From positions 103,722 through 167,721 of the forward strand of contig NZ_PJIP01000009.1 of the NCBI RefSeq assembly GCF_002929375.1: a stretch of 64,000 bases of DNA. Reading direction: 5' to 3'. Both the position numbers and the translations under genes were made by a program. This stretch comes from Arthrobacter sp. DWC3 (GTDB lineage Bacteria; Actinomycetota; Actinomycetes; Actinomycetales; Micrococcaceae). The notes under the pieces were generated by a model. It ran no database searches. It was not told the origin of the DNA and saw only the letters and a program-made list of their open reading frames with translations. Below are positions 8,163-17,315 of this stretch, in pieces (position 1 is the stretch's first letter; each line of letters starts with the position of its first letter).

Positions 8163-9569
8163 CTACCGGCCCCCGAAGAGGTGGTGCGCCATACCGCCGG
8201 GCCGCAGGGCGGGCAGTTCCTCCGAGAACAGCCACGGCATGAGCAGCTCCTCCACCGCGACGTCCGGGAGCTCACGCACCGCGAGCGCCATGAAATCGGC
8301 CGTGGTGGCCGTCCCGAAGCGGTACTCCGCCGACCACGTGCGCAGCAGCCCGAAGAAGGCGTCGTCGCCCGCTGCGGTCCGGAGTGCATGCAGCGTGAGG
8401 GCCCCGCGCTTGTACACGCGGTCGTCGAACATGTCGCGGGCGCCGGGGTCGCCGATCAGGAGGTCCTGGGGTTCCCGGGCGAGACGCTGGTGCGTGGACC
8501 GGGCGTGGGCGTCCGCCGTCGTCGAGCCGCCGGCCTCCGACCAGATCCACTCGGCGTAGCAGGCGAAGCCCTCGTGCAGCCAGATGTCCTGCCAACCGGC
8601 CGCCGTCACCGAGTTGCCGAACCACTGGTGCGCGAGTTCGTGGGCGATCAGGCGCTGCGCGTCCCACCCCTGGTGGAGGTGGTTGCGGCCGATGATCGAC
8701 AGTGTCTGCGCCTCGAGGGGGATCTCGAGCTCGTCGTCGGTGACCACCACGAGGTACTGGGGGTAGGGGTAGGGCCCGAAGCATTCCTCGAACGCGGTCA
8801 TCATCTCGTGGTTCCGGGCCAGCGACGCCCGGGCGGCAGGCACGAGCGAGGCCGGCACGGCGGCGTACTGCGGCACGGGGCTTCCCGGCCCACGGGGTGC
8901 GGCGTGGGAGGGGAGGGCGACGGCGGGCCGTGCCGGGTCGTTCAGTGCCACGAGGTCGTAGCGGCCGATCTGGACCGTCGCGAGATAGGTGGCCATCGGC
9001 TCTGCCTGCTCGTAGACCCAGGTGGTCCGGCTGGACTTGTCGATGCGCGAGACGAGCACGCCGTTGCAGATGGCCCGGTAGCCGGCGTCCGTGGTGGCCG
9101 TGAACCGGTAGGCGGCCTTCTGCGAGGGGTGGTCGTTGCAGGGGAACCAGGACGGGGCCCCGGTGGGCTGGCCCGCCACCAGCACGCCGTCGGTCAGTTC
9201 CTCCCAGCCGACCTCGCCCCAGATCCCGGAGAGGGGCGCGGGATTGCCCTCGTAGCGGATGTCGAGGCGGAACTCGGCGTCGTCGGGCACCGGATCGCGG
9301 AACGCGACCACGAGCTTGCCCGCGCGGTCCTTGAAGGACCGGATGCGGACGGTGTCCGAGGTGACCTTCGTGGTGCGGAGCCCGCTGAGGTCGAGTTCGA
9401 GCTGCCGGAGTTCGCGGTGAGCCGTCAGAGTGAGGACGGCACGGCCGGCCAGGCGGTTGCTGGCGAGCTTGTAGTCGAGGGTCAGGTCGTAGTGACCCAC
9501 GCGGTAGGAGGTGCTGCCGTTGGCCGGGGTGTACGGATCCGGTGCCGGGCTTTCCGGGCTACTGCTCAC
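8163..9569 (-). CDS. M1 family metallo-aminopeptidase
   Basis: The 468-residue protein has an N-terminal beta domain with FPCNDHPSQKAAYRF (about 142-156) and a thermolysin-like domain. The zinc site is HELAH (310-314) with the third ligand Glu333 in LHEGF, so the HExxH-18-E pattern is complete. The canonical GAMEN exopeptidase loop is replaced by IPLEAQTLSII (283-293), as in a shorter M1 subfamily, so substrate preference is uncertain. The protein is about half the size of aminopeptidase N and lacks the large helical C-terminal domain. The start codon overlaps the end of the Pls-like synthetase gene by four bases, strongly suggesting joint production. A role in trimming or releasing the synthetase's product is inference. 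Confidence 0.88.
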   Translation of the reverse strand: MSSSPESPAPDPYTPANGSTSYRVGHYDLTLDYKLASNRLAGRAVLTLTAHRELRQLELDLSGLRTTKVTSDTVRIRSFKDRAGKLVVAFRDPVPDDAEFRLDIRYEGNPAPLSGIWGEVGWEELTDGVLVAGQPTGAPSWFPCNDHPSQKAAYRFTATTDAGYRAICNGVLVSRIDKSSRTTWVYEQAEPMATYLATVQIGRYDLVALNDPARPAVALPSHAAPRGPGSPVPQYAAVPASLVPAARASLARNHEMMTAFEECFGPYPYPQYLVVVTDDELEIPLEAQTLSIIGRNHLHQGWDAQRLIAHELAHQWFGNSVTAAGWQDIWLHEGFACYAEWIWSEAGGSTTADAHARSTHQRLAREPQDLLIGDPGARDMFDDRVYKRGALTLHALRTAAGDDAFFGLLRTWSAEYRFGTATTADFMALAVRELPDVAVEELLMPWLFSEELPALRPGGMAHHLFGGR

Positions 9570-12500
9570 GCAGGATCTCCCGGGCCGGACCAGAAGCTGA
9601 CCGGGTTGCCCATCCAGTAGGTCCCGGCGGGGACCGTCTCGCCGCGCATCACGAGCGACGCCGGTCCTACGGTGGCACCCGCGGCGATGTCCGCTGCGGG
9701 GAGGATCACGCTGTGGGGGCCGAGGGTTGCGCCGGCGGCGAGTTCCACGGTGTCCATGCTCATGATCCTGTCATGGAAGAGGTGCGTCTGCACGACGCAT
9801 CCGCGGTTGACGGTGGACCCGGAACCGAGCGTGACGAGGTCCGCCTCGGGCAGCCAGTAGCTCTCGCACCAGACACCGGAGCCGATCTTCGAGCCGAGGG
9901 CACGGAGCCACCACACGAGGGCCGGGGTGCCGCTGGCCGCGCGGGCGAACCAGGGCGCGCTCACGCTCTCGATGAAGGTGTCCACCACCTCGTTGCGCCA
10001 GATGAACGAGCTCCACAGCGGGTGTTCCCCCGCCGTGATCCGGCCCACCAGCAGCCACTTCGCGGCGACGGCGCTGCCGGCCGCGACGGCGCCGAGCACC
10101 ATGAACACGACGCCGCTCAGCAGTGCGGCGAGGAGGTATCCACCGCCTCGGGCGAGCGCGTCGAAGATCACGAGCGCGGCAGCCGCGATCAGCACGGTGA
10201 GGACCACCGGCACCCCGCGACAGAGTTCCCAGAAGGCACGCGCGATCTTGAGGCGGCGGGACGGCTGGAAGGTGCGGCTCTGGTCCCCGGTGACGGCGAG
10301 GCGGCGCAGGCGCGACGGCGGGCTGCCCAGCCAGGAACTGCCGGCCTTGGCCTTCGCGGGCGTGGCCGACAGGACGGCGACGAGCGAGTTCTTCGGCACG
10401 CGCCGCCCCGCGGACGTCATGCCCGAGTTGCCGAGGAACGCCCGGCGTCCGATCTTCGCCGGGGCGATCCGCACATACCCGCCGCCCAGTTCGTAGGAGG
10501 CCACCATGGTGTCGTCCGCGAGGAAGGCGCCCTCGCCGATGGTGGTCATCTTCGGGATGAGCAGCACCGTGGACGCCTCGACGTTGCGGCCCACCCGGGC
10601 TCCGAGGAGCCGGAGCCACACGGGGGTGAAGAGGCTGGCGTAGAGGGGGAACAGGAGGTCCCGCGCCATGTCGAGGGTCCGCTCGGTGGCCCAGATCTGC
10701 CAGCCGATGCGGCTGCGGGCCGGGTAGTAGCCCTCCTTCAGGCCGATCCCCAGCAGCCGGACGGTCGCGAGGACGAGGACGGCGTTCACGACGAGCCAGA
10801 GGACCGCCGCGAGGACCACGGGTCCGGCGAGCGACGGCCACGCGGCCGAGAGCGACGACGCCCCGCGCAGTGCCGCGACGACGGGCAGCGCGGCGACGAC
10901 GGCGGCCAGGTACGGGATGAGCGCGAGCGCACCCGACGCCGCCGCGAAGGCGAGGAAGGCCAGGCGCGAGCTCCCCGCGGAGCGTGCGGGCGGTGCGGCG
11001 GGCCAGTCCTGCTTCGCCTTCCCGGCCCGGGTGGCGGGCGAGCCCGAGAACAGCTGGCCGGCCTTCACGGTACCGTGCACGGCGGACCCGGGCGCGACCT
11101 CCGCACCCGACCCGATGCTCGCGCCCGGCATGAGCGTGCTGCGTGCACCGATCACGGCTCCGGCGCCCACGCTGATGCCGCCGATGTGCACGCGGTCGCC
11201 GTCGATCCACCAGCCCGAGAGGTCCACCTCAGGTTCCACGGATGCCCCCGCTCCCAGCGTCAGCAGGCCGGTGACGGGCGGGACCGAATGGAGGTCCACG
11301 TCGGGTCCGATGCTCGCGCCGAGCGCCCGCGCGTAGACCGGTACCCAGGGGGCGCTCGCGAGGCTGACCGCACCGACGCTGTCGGAGATCTGCTCGGCGA
11401 GCCAGAGCCGCAGGTGCACCCTGCCCGACCGCGGGTACACGCCGGGCTGCACGCCGCCGAGCAGGAGGCGGGCCGCGACGACGGACAGCCCCATGCGGCC
11501 GATCGGGCTGACGAAGACGAGCCACGACGCCGCCACCCACCACCAGGACAGGGTGGGTGCGGCCGTGAGGATGCCGAGCCCGGCGAGCGCGTTGTTCGCG
11601 ATCATCGCATAGGTCAGCCAGCGCATGCCTGCGAGGAACTGGAGCGGGATGCCCATGAGGGTCTGGAACACCTGCGATCGGCGGGCGGTGTGACGGACGG
11701 TCCGCTCAGGGGCGGCGACGTGTTCGTCGCCGTCGCCGGTGCCGGCGGCGAAGGCCGCCAGGGCGCCGAGGCGCGGGTGGGCGTAGATGTCGGCGACGGT
11801 GATGACCGGGTAGCGTGCCCGGATGAGCGACACGAGCCGCGCCGCGGCGAGCGAACCGCCGCCGTGGAGGAAGAAGTCGGCGTCCTCGTTGGCGGGTACC
11901 GTGCCGAGGACGGCGGCCCACTGGTCGGCGATCCACTGCACGCGCGGGTCGAGGTCCTCGAGGCTGCCCGGCTCACCGGGGTCGCCGACGTCGGCGAGGG
12001 GCCAGGGCAGCGCGTTCCGGTCCACCTTGCCGCTCGTCTTGGTGGGCAGCGCGTCGGCGACGGCCAGCAGCGGCACGAGCGCCGCGGGCAGGCGGTCCGC
12101 GAGCAGGGTGCGGAGCGCGGGGAGGTCGGGGTCGGGTACTGCCGGGACGAGATAGCCGACGAGGAGCTGGTTGCCCGACGGCGTCGTCTGCACGGCGGCG
12201 GCGGCACCGGCGATGCCGGGCAGGGCCTGCAGGGCGGCGTCCACCTCGCCGAGTTCGATGCGGCGGCCGCCGAGCTTCACCTGGTCGTCAGCACGTCCCA
12301 TGAACACGAGTCCGGCGGCCTCGAGCTGCACGAGGTCGCCCGAGCGGTAGGCCCGGTCCCACCCGAGCGTGGGCATCGGTGCGTACTTCTCGGCGTCCTT
12401 GGCGGCGTCCAGGTAGCGGGCCAGGCCCACTCCCCCGATGATGAGTTCGCCGATGCTGCCCTCTTCCACGGGCAGGCCGGACTCGTCGACGACGGCGAGG

Positions 12501-13486
12501 TCCCAGCCGTCCAGGGGCAGCCCGATCCGGACGGGTCCCTCGCCGCCGAGGCGGGCCGCGCAGGCGACGACGGTGGCCTCGGTGGGGCCGTAGGTGTTCC
12601 AGACCTCGCGGTCGTGGACGGCGAGGCGCTGCGCGAGTTCCGGCGGGCAGGCTTCCCCGCCGAAGATGAGGAGCCGGACGTTCTCGAGCGAGTCGGCGGG
12701 CCAGAGTGCGGCGAGGGTGGGGACGGTGGACACGATGGTGATCCCGCGGGCGATCAGCCACGGTCCGAGGTCGACGCCGGTGCGGACGAGGGCGCGCGGG
12801 GCCGGCACGAGGCAGGCGCCGTGCCCCCAGGCCAGCCACATCTCCTCGCAGGACGCGTCGAACGCCACGGACAGCCCGGCCAGCACGCGGTCGGCGGGCC
12901 CGATGGGGTCACGCTGCAGGAACAGGCGTGCTTCGGCGTCGACGAAGGCCGCGGCGGAGCGGTGGCTGACCGCGACACCCTTCGGCGTCCCCGTCGAACC
13001 CGACGTGAAGATGATCCAGGCGTCGTCGTCGGGCGTCGGGTCCCCCGTGCCGCCCCGGCGTCCAGCCGTCCCGGTGGTCAGCGACAGTCCCTGCCCCACG
13101 ACGACGGCGGCCCGGGACTCCGCGAACACCACGCGGGCGCGCTCGTCGGGATCGTCGGCGTCGACGGGAACGTAGGCGGCACCGGCGGTGAGCACGCCGA
13201 GGATCGCGATGTAGAGCTCGTTCGTGCCCGAGGGCAGGCGCACCCCGACCGTGTCGCCGCGGCCCACCCCGGCATCGCGCAGGACGGCGGCGAACTGCTC
13301 GGCCGCCGTCACCAGTTCGGTGTAGCTGAGCGCGGAGGTGCCGTCGTCGAGCGCCGACGCGCTGGGGTGGGCCGCGGCCGTGGCGCGCAGGATGTCGAGG
13401 AGCGTCCGGGGCGAGGGCGCGAGTCCGGAGGCGGCGAACTGCGCGGTGGACGGTGCGGTCGCGGTCTCGGGCGGGGGTGTGGTCAC
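9566..13486 (-). CDS. Pls/PosA-type membrane peptide synthetase (adenylation, carrier, beta-helix domains)
   Basis: This 1306-residue protein has a complete adenylation domain: A3 IIFTSGSTGTPKG (158-170), A5 NTYGPTE (297-303), A7 YRSGDL (380-385), A8 with RRIELGE, and A10 PTKTSGKVDR with Lys487. A carrier domain follows, with Ser545 in HGGGS as the phosphopantetheine site. There is no condensation or thioesterase domain. The C-terminal half alternates about six membrane helices (near 630-675, 843-873, 885-915 and 1092-1147) with three left-handed beta-helix, acetyltransferase-like domains (about 720-815, 955-1060 and 1185-1295). That is the layout of epsilon-poly-lysine synthetase. Specificity positions Asp210, Ala211 and Glu214 suggest a basic amino acid, which is inference. 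It starts with GTG at 13486 and overlaps the M1 peptidase gene by four bases. Confidence 0.9.
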   Translation of the reverse strand: MTTPPPETATAPSTAQFAASGLAPSPRTLLDILRATAAAHPSASALDDGTSALSYTELVTAAEQFAAVLRDAGVGRGDTVGVRLPSGTNELYIAILGVLTAGAAYVPVDADDPDERARVVFAESRAAVVVGQGLSLTTGTAGRRGGTGDPTPDDDAWIIFTSGSTGTPKGVAVSHRSAAAFVDAEARLFLQRDPIGPADRVLAGLSVAFDASCEEMWLAWGHGACLVPAPRALVRTGVDLGPWLIARGITIVSTVPTLAALWPADSLENVRLLIFGGEACPPELAQRLAVHDREVWNTYGPTEATVVACAARLGGEGPVRIGLPLDGWDLAVVDESGLPVEEGSIGELIIGGVGLARYLDAAKDAEKYAPMPTLGWDRAYRSGDLVQLEAAGLVFMGRADDQVKLGGRRIELGEVDAALQALPGIAGAAAAVQTTPSGNQLLVGYLVPAVPDPDLPALRTLLADRLPAALVPLLAVADALPTKTSGKVDRNALPWPLADVGDPGEPGSLEDLDPRVQWIADQWAAVLGTVPANEDADFFLHGGGSLAAARLVSLIRARYPVITVADIYAHPRLGALAAFAAGTGDGDEHVAAPERTVRHTARRSQVFQTLMGIPLQFLAGMRWLTYAMIANNALAGLGILTAAPTLSWWWVAASWLVFVSPIGRMGLSVVAARLLLGGVQPGVYPRSGRVHLRLWLAEQISDSVGAVSLASAPWVPVYARALGASIGPDVDLHSVPPVTGLLTLGAGASVEPEVDLSGWWIDGDRVHIGGISVGAGAVIGARSTLMPGASIGSGAEVAPGSAVHGTVKAGQLFSGSPATRAGKAKQDWPAAPPARSAGSSRLAFLAFAAASGALALIPYLAAVVAALPVVAALRGASSLSAAWPSLAGPVVLAAVLWLVVNAVLVLATVRLLGIGLKEGYYPARSRIGWQIWATERTLDMARDLLFPLYASLFTPVWLRLLGARVGRNVEASTVLLIPKMTTIGEGAFLADDTMVASYELGGGYVRIAPAKIGRRAFLGNSGMTSAGRRVPKNSLVAVLSATPAKAKAGSSWLGSPPSRLRRLAVTGDQSRTFQPSRRLKIARAFWELCRGVPVVLTVLIAAAALVIFDALARGGGYLLAALLSGVVFMVLGAVAAGSAVAAKWLLVGRITAGEHPLWSSFIWRNEVVDTFIESVSAPWFARAASGTPALVWWLRALGSKIGSGVWCESYWLPEADLVTLGSGSTVNRGCVVQTHLFHDRIMSMDTVELAAGATLGPHSVILPAADIAAGATVGPASLVMRGETVPAGTYWMGNPVSFWSGPGDPA

Positions 13487-13601
13487 GATGGGATTCTTCC
13501 GGTGGAAGGTGAACGGCAGGTGACCTGGGCCGGCTGCCGCGCACGGGCTCCGGGAAGTCTACCGGGGGCGGGGCCACGGCTCCGGGCCCCGCGGCACGAC
13601 C

Positions 13602-13607
13602 TAGACT
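13602..13607 (+). promoter_or_regulatory. -10 element giving a leaderless thyA transcript
   Basis: TAGACT ends six bases before the GTG start of thyA at 13614. There is no ribosome site in the gap. Confidence 0.6.
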
Positions 13608-13613
13608 GGCTGG

Positions 13614-14441
13614 GTGAGCACTCCCATCCCCACCCCGTACGAGGACCTGCTGCGCGACGTCATGGCGAACGGCGCGGCGAAGAGCGACAGGACGGGCACC
13701 GGCACCCGGAGCGTCTTCGGACGGCAGCTCCGCTTCGACCTCGCCGAGTCCTTCCCGCTCGTCACCACCAAGCGCGTGCACTTCAAATCGGTGGCACTCG
13801 AGCTGCTCTGGTTCCTGCGGGGCGACTCGAACGTCCGCTGGCTGCAGGAGCGTGGCGTCTCCATCTGGAACGAATGGGCGGACGACGACGGCGAACTCGG
13901 GCCCGTCTACGGTGTCCAGTGGCGTTCCTGGCCCACGCCCGACGGCGGACACATCGACCAGATCACGCAGGTGGTCGAGGCCCTGAAGACCAACCCCGAC
14001 TCGCGCCGGCACCTCGTCTCGGCGTGGAACGTGTCCGAGCTGCACAACATGGCGTTGCCGCCCTGCCACGTGTTCTTCCAGTTCTACGTGACGCCGGGGG
14101 TCGACGGCGCTCCCGGGCGGCTCTCCTGCCAGCTGTACCAGCGGTCGGCCGACACGTTCCTCGGGGTGCCCTTCAACATCGCGTCCTACGCCCTGCTGAC
14201 CCTCATGGTGGCGCAGCAGACCGGGCTCGAACCCGGCGAGTTCATCTGGACCGGCGGCGACGTCCACGTCTACGACAATCACGTGGAGCAGGTCGCCGAG
14301 CAGCTGTCGCGGGAACCGTACCCGTACCCGCGGATCGAGCTGAAGCGGAAGCCGGACAGCATCTTCGACTACACCCTGGAGGACTTCGACGTGGTCGACT
14401 ACCAGCACCACCCCACGATCAAGGCACCGGTGGCGGTATGA
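13614..14441 (+). CDS. thyA: Thymidylate synthase
   Basis: ThyA methylates dUMP to dTMP using methylenetetrahydrofolate, which it oxidises to dihydrofolate. The 275-residue protein matches the short bacterial form (about 264-280 residues). The catalytic cysteine is Cys151 in [13 protein letters not shown], preceded by the phosphate-binding [11 protein letters not shown] stretch, and [13 protein letters not shown] lies near the N-terminus. The dUMP-binding segment [20 protein letters not shown] is intact. It starts with GTG at 13614 directly behind a -10 hexamer. Its TGA overlaps the ATG of folA by four bases (ATGA), coupling it to the enzyme that recycles its folate product. Confidence 0.97.
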   Translation: MSTPIPTPYEDLLRDVMANGAAKSDRTGTGTRSVFGRQLRFDLAESFPLVTTKRVHFKSVALELLWFLRGDSNVRWLQERGVSIWNEWADDDGELGPVYGVQWRSWPTPDGGHIDQITQVVEALKTNPDSRRHLVSAWNVSELHNMALPPCHVFFQFYVTPGVDGAPGRLSCQLYQRSADTFLGVPFNIASYALLTLMVAQQTGLEPGEFIWTGGDVHVYDNHVEQVAEQLSREPYPYPRIELKRKPDSIFDYTLEDFDVVDYQHHPTIKAPVAV

Positions 14442-15028
14442 GCGAGGCCCCCCCGCACAGCAGCCTCAGCGTGTCCGACGCCGTCGGCGCGCGCCCCGTG
14501 ATCGGCCTGATCTGGGCGCAGACCGAGAACGGCGTGATCGGCAGGGACGGCGGCATCCCCTGGCACGTCCCCGAGGACATGGCGCACTTCAAGGCCACCA
14601 CCACGGGGCATCCGGTCATCATGGGCCGTAGGACCTGGGAGTCCTTCCCCCCGCGATCCCGTCCCCTGCCGGATCGGACGAACATCGTCGTGTCCCGTTC
14701 CGGTGTGGACCTGCCGGGCGCCGTCGTCGTCGATTCGCTGGACGCGGCGTTCGAGGCGGCGCAGGCCGCTCCGGGGTCCGAGGAGATCTGGGTGATCGGC
14801 GGCGGCCGGGTCTACGCCGATGCCATGGAGCGGGCCAATGCGGCGCTCGTCACCGTCGTCGAATCCGACGCCGAGGGCGATACCGTGGCGCCGTCGCTGG
14901 GTACCGAATGGGCGCTGGCGGCGCTGACGCCGGAATCGGGCTGGCTGGAGTCCTCCACCGGGACGCGGTACCGGATCAGTCTCTGGACCAGGACCGCCCA
15001 GGAGACGGGACGCTCAGACACGGTCTGA
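14438..15028 (+). CDS. folA: Dihydrofolate reductase
   Basis: FolA reduces the dihydrofolate made by ThyA. The 196-residue protein has [21 protein letters not shown] at its core start, with the catalytic acidic residue in PEDMAHFK, the NADPH-binding [12 protein letters not shown], and [13 protein letters not shown]. An N-terminal extension of about 20 residues precedes the usual core. The start is fixed by the ATGA overlap with thyA at 14438. The last 15 bases overlap the tail of the LssY-like gene on the other strand, so the two genes converge with no terminator between them. Confidence 0.95.
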   Translation: MSEAPPHSSLSVSDAVGARPVIGLIWAQTENGVIGRDGGIPWHVPEDMAHFKATTTGHPVIMGRRTWESFPPRSRPLPDRTNIVVSRSGVDLPGAVVVDSLDAAFEAAQAAPGSEEIWVIGGGRVYADAMERANAALVTVVESDAEGDTVAPSLGTEWALAALTPESGWLESSTGTRYRISLWTRTAQETGRSDTV

Positions 15029-15856
15029 GCGCAGGGTCAGGACGGGCAGGTCGCCGTCCGTCTCGATGGCATCTCCGCCGCCGTTGCGGCTGTGATAGCC
15101 GGTCGAGAAATGCCGGATCGTGTGGACGTCCGCCTTCGGCCGCAGACTGGCGACCACCCAGTCCCGCTCGTCGTCGGTCCGTGCAGCGATCTTGTGGGTC
15201 ACCTGGAAGGTGAACAGGGAGAGCCCCACGCTGCGGTCGAAGGTCGCGGCTCCCACGAGGTCGACGTCGAACCCGCCCGGCAGGACCCATCCCGGCGGAC
15301 ACACCCAGAAGCGCACGTGGTGCCGCTGCGCAGGGTTGCCGGCCACCTCCTGTTCGAACGCGAGGTCCTGCTTCTGCCCGAAGACGAAGAGGGGGCTCAC
15401 CGGGGCCGACGGGTAGCTGCGGCGAAGGATCGACGCCGTGATGATGTGCCGGCTGCTCCGGAACGTCACGGGATCGGCCTCGGTCCAGCCGCAGGACAGC
15501 ATCGCGGCCCGGAGGTCCTCGGCACTGCCGATGACGGCGAGGTTGATCGGATCGCCCAGCAGCCCGTCGGCGGTGCGGGTCCGTCCGATGAAGTAGTCGG
15601 GCACGTAGATCCGGGTGAGCAGCCGGTTGATGCGTGGCACCAGGACGTAGGCGGCGAGTGCCCAGATGATGACGAAGACCCAGGGCTGGCGGTCGCCGTC
15701 GTCCAGTTCGTCCAGGAAGAGTGCGTAGATCGCCCACCCGGAGAGAACGACCACCACGAGGAAGAGGATGCGTTGCCCCAGGAGCACCGCGGTGCTCGCG
15801 AGCCTTCCCGCCCTCCGTTCCGTGCCGCCTTCCCGTGCGCGTGGCGCCTCGTCCAT
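15014..15856 (-). CDS. LssY C-terminal-domain membrane protein
   Basis: The 280-residue protein has two N-terminal membrane helices (about 22-46 and 57-75) and then a soluble domain of about 200 residues. That domain contains RIYVPDYFIGRTRTADGLLGDP, VIGSAEDLRAAMLSCGW and a run ending in HTIRHFSTGYHSRNGGGDAIETDGD. This fits the LssY C-terminal family, often found fused to or near lipid-phosphate phosphatase domains in envelope proteins; the biochemical role is unknown. Start ATG 15856 is six bases after a TAGGAT element, so the transcript is probably leaderless. It is divergent from the TMEM175-like gene, with only 40 bases between the two starts. Confidence 0.8.
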   Translation of the reverse strand: MDEAPRAREGGTERRAGRLASTAVLLGQRILFLVVVVLSGWAIYALFLDELDDGDRQPWVFVIIWALAAYVLVPRINRLLTRIYVPDYFIGRTRTADGLLGDPINLAVIGSAEDLRAAMLSCGWTEADPVTFRSSRHIITASILRRSYPSAPVSPLFVFGQKQDLAFEQEVAGNPAQRHHVRFWVCPPGWVLPGGFDVDLVGAATFDRSVGLSLFTFQVTHKIAARTDDERDWVVASLRPKADVHTIRHFSTGYHSRNGGGDAIETDGDLPVLTLRSDRV

Positions 15857-15862
15857 CCGCCT

Positions 15863-15890
15863 ATCCTAGGTCCGGGTGAGGAGCTAGGCT
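15863..15890. promoter_or_regulatory. Back-to-back leaderless promoters
   Basis: A minus-strand TAGGAT (15863-15868) serves the LssY-like gene and a plus-strand TAGGCT (15885-15890) serves the TMEM175-like gene. Each ends exactly six bases before its start codon. Only 16 bases separate the two hexamers, so the -35 regions must lie over each other's transcribed DNA. Confidence 0.55.
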
Positions 15891-15896
15891 CGGACG

Positions 15897-16601
15897 GTGC
15901 CGCACGCCGAGGACGCCGAACCAGCGGACCGGGGAGACCTGAGGTCCCGTTACAAGTCGGTGCTCACCCGGGGGAACTCGACCGACCGGACCGTGTTCTT
16001 CAGCGACGCCGTGTTCGCCATCGCCATGACCCTGCTCGTCCTCGATCTGGAGGTCCCCGACGACCTCCCGGCTGACCGGCTCGGTGCTGCGCTGGTGGAG
16101 CAGTTGCCGAACTTCTTCTCCTTCGCGCTCAGCTTCGCCGTCATCGGCAGTGCATGGCTGAACCATCACCGGAAGTTCAGCGTGATCGTCCGCTACGACT
16201 TCCGCCTGCAGGTCCTGAATCTCGTGCTGCTCTTCTTCGTGGCCCTCCTCCCCCTGCCGACCGCCGTGCTCAGCGAATACGGCGGTCGGTCCTCGCCCTG
16301 GCCGGTGGTGGTCTATGCGACGGTGGTGGCCTGCGTCTACACCATGCTCAACCTGGTGTGGGCGTATGCGTGGCGGGCACGCCTCATGGCACCTGCCGTG
16401 GACCGGGGACTGTACCTCTACGTGCTGCGGGCGGTACTTCCCGTGCCCGTGGTGTTCGCCGCGAGCATCCCGGTGGCCTTCCCCGCGCCCGGCATCGCCA
16501 TGTACCTGTGGCTGCTGATCATCCCGGCGAACGTCGTGGTCCATCGGATGTTCCCGACGCCACGGGCACGACCTCGGGAAGGGCGCACGTCGGCGGCGTG
16601 A
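15897..16601 (+). CDS. TMEM175-family (DUF1211) potassium-channel-like membrane protein
   Basis: The 234-residue protein has the family signature right after a charged N-terminus: DRTVFFSDAVFAIAMTLLVLDLEVP, with FSD at the start of the first helix. About six helices follow, which is the single-repeat bacterial arrangement. Bacterial TMEM175 proteins assemble as tetramers that conduct potassium, lining the pore with hydrophobic residues instead of the usual TVGYG filter. Start GTG 15897 is placed by the TAGGCT -10 six bases upstream. No regulator or sensory domain is attached. Confidence 0.85.
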   Translation: MPHAEDAEPADRGDLRSRYKSVLTRGNSTDRTVFFSDAVFAIAMTLLVLDLEVPDDLPADRLGAALVEQLPNFFSFALSFAVIGSAWLNHHRKFSVIVRYDFRLQVLNLVLLFFVALLPLPTAVLSEYGGRSSPWPVVVYATVVACVYTMLNLVWAYAWRARLMAPAVDRGLYLYVLRAVLPVPVVFAASIPVAFPAPGIAMYLWLLIIPANVVVHRMFPTPRARPREGRTSAA

Positions 16602-16686
16602 GGACCGGCGTCGCCCTGCTCCGCGATAGCCTGTCCGACGGCGGGGGACGTCCCCGATGTCGTCGATCTCCGACCAAGGACAGGAC

Positions 16687-16836
16687 ATGGCGAGGACCAC
16701 TACTGAAACATCCGAGGACACGGCAGCAGGCGCGTGTCCTTCCGGCCGCGGTCGGCGCGAGAACGCCATGGTGCGACACGCTGGGCTCGACGACGAGGCT
16801 CCGGTGGCCGAGTCCACCACTGCCAGGAGCCAATGA
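16687..16836 (+). CDS. Possible 49-residue protein (doubtful)
   Basis: An ATG at 16687 behind AGGACAGG opens a frame that ends two bases before the next gene's start. The product begins MARTTTETSEDTAAGACPSG and is hydrophilic, with no known motif. Third-position GC is visibly lower than in neighbouring genes, which argues against it. The spacing to the downstream gene and a TAGCCT -10-like element at 16626 argue for it. An in-frame ATG at 16657 would lengthen it by ten residues. Confidence 0.25.
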   Translation: MARTTTETSEDTAAGACPSGRGRRENAMVRHAGLDDEAPVAESTTARSQ

Positions 16837-16837
16837 C

Positions 16838-17254
16838 ATGGTGTACGACGCAGGACGGCAGCGGCGGGATGCCGCCATGACCGCTGAGCACGAACGCCTC
16901 GTCCGGGAGACCGGGCAGCAGCGCATCCTGTCGCGGGCGAAGAACGGGGAACTCGTCAGCTACCTGCCGGAGGAATACGGCAACGCAGGCAGGAAGAGCG
17001 GCCCGACCATCACCACGGCCCGGGGCTACATCGTCGCCGTGATCCTCGTCGGCGTGGTGTCGGTCCTCTTCACCGTCCTGGTGGCTGCTCCGTACTTCGA
17101 TCCACGGCCCGATCCCCCCCTGTTCGTGTGGGTGATCCCGCTCATGCTCTTCGGCACGATGGTCCTCTTCGTGCACTACCTGACGATCGAGGTGCAGGCG
17201 GACCGCCTGCGGAGAGCACGTGGCCTCCCGCCGCCGTCGGAGCTTCCGTACTAG
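16838..17254 (+). CDS. Small two-helix membrane protein of unknown function
   Basis: The 138-residue protein starts at ATG 16838 with CAGGAG upstream. A charged N-terminal half (about 1-60; [20 protein letters not shown]...) is followed by two membrane helices (about 67-88 and 98-120) and a basic tail ending [14 protein letters not shown]. This places both ends in the cytoplasm. I do not recognise the family. It precedes asd with a separate promoter, so there is no operon link. Confidence 0.65.
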   Translation: MVYDAGRQRRDAAMTAEHERLVRETGQQRILSRAKNGELVSYLPEEYGNAGRKSGPTITTARGYIVAVILVGVVSVLFTVLVAAPYFDPRPDPPLFVWVIPLMLFGTMVLFVHYLTIEVQADRLRRARGLPPPSELPY

Positions 17255-17302
17255 CCGGGGTGCGGTCCGGTCACAAAGCGGCCGCCCGGCGAGCGCACCG
17301 CC

Positions 17303-17308
17303 TAAACT
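17303..17308 (+). promoter_or_regulatory. -10 element of asd, leaderless type
   Basis: TAAACT ends seven bases before the asd ATG at 17316. The gap holds GGAAGG, so a weak ribosome site is also possible. Confidence 0.5.
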
Positions 17309-17315
17309 GGAAGGC

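Noticed and set aside
9542-14437. A very long plus-strand open frame (about 1630 codons) ahead of folA
   Set aside because: It is antisense to the synthetase gene, Gly/Arg/Glu-rich, has no domain or ribosome site, and exists because high GC removes stop codons. Only its last 197 codons, from 14438, are the real folA.
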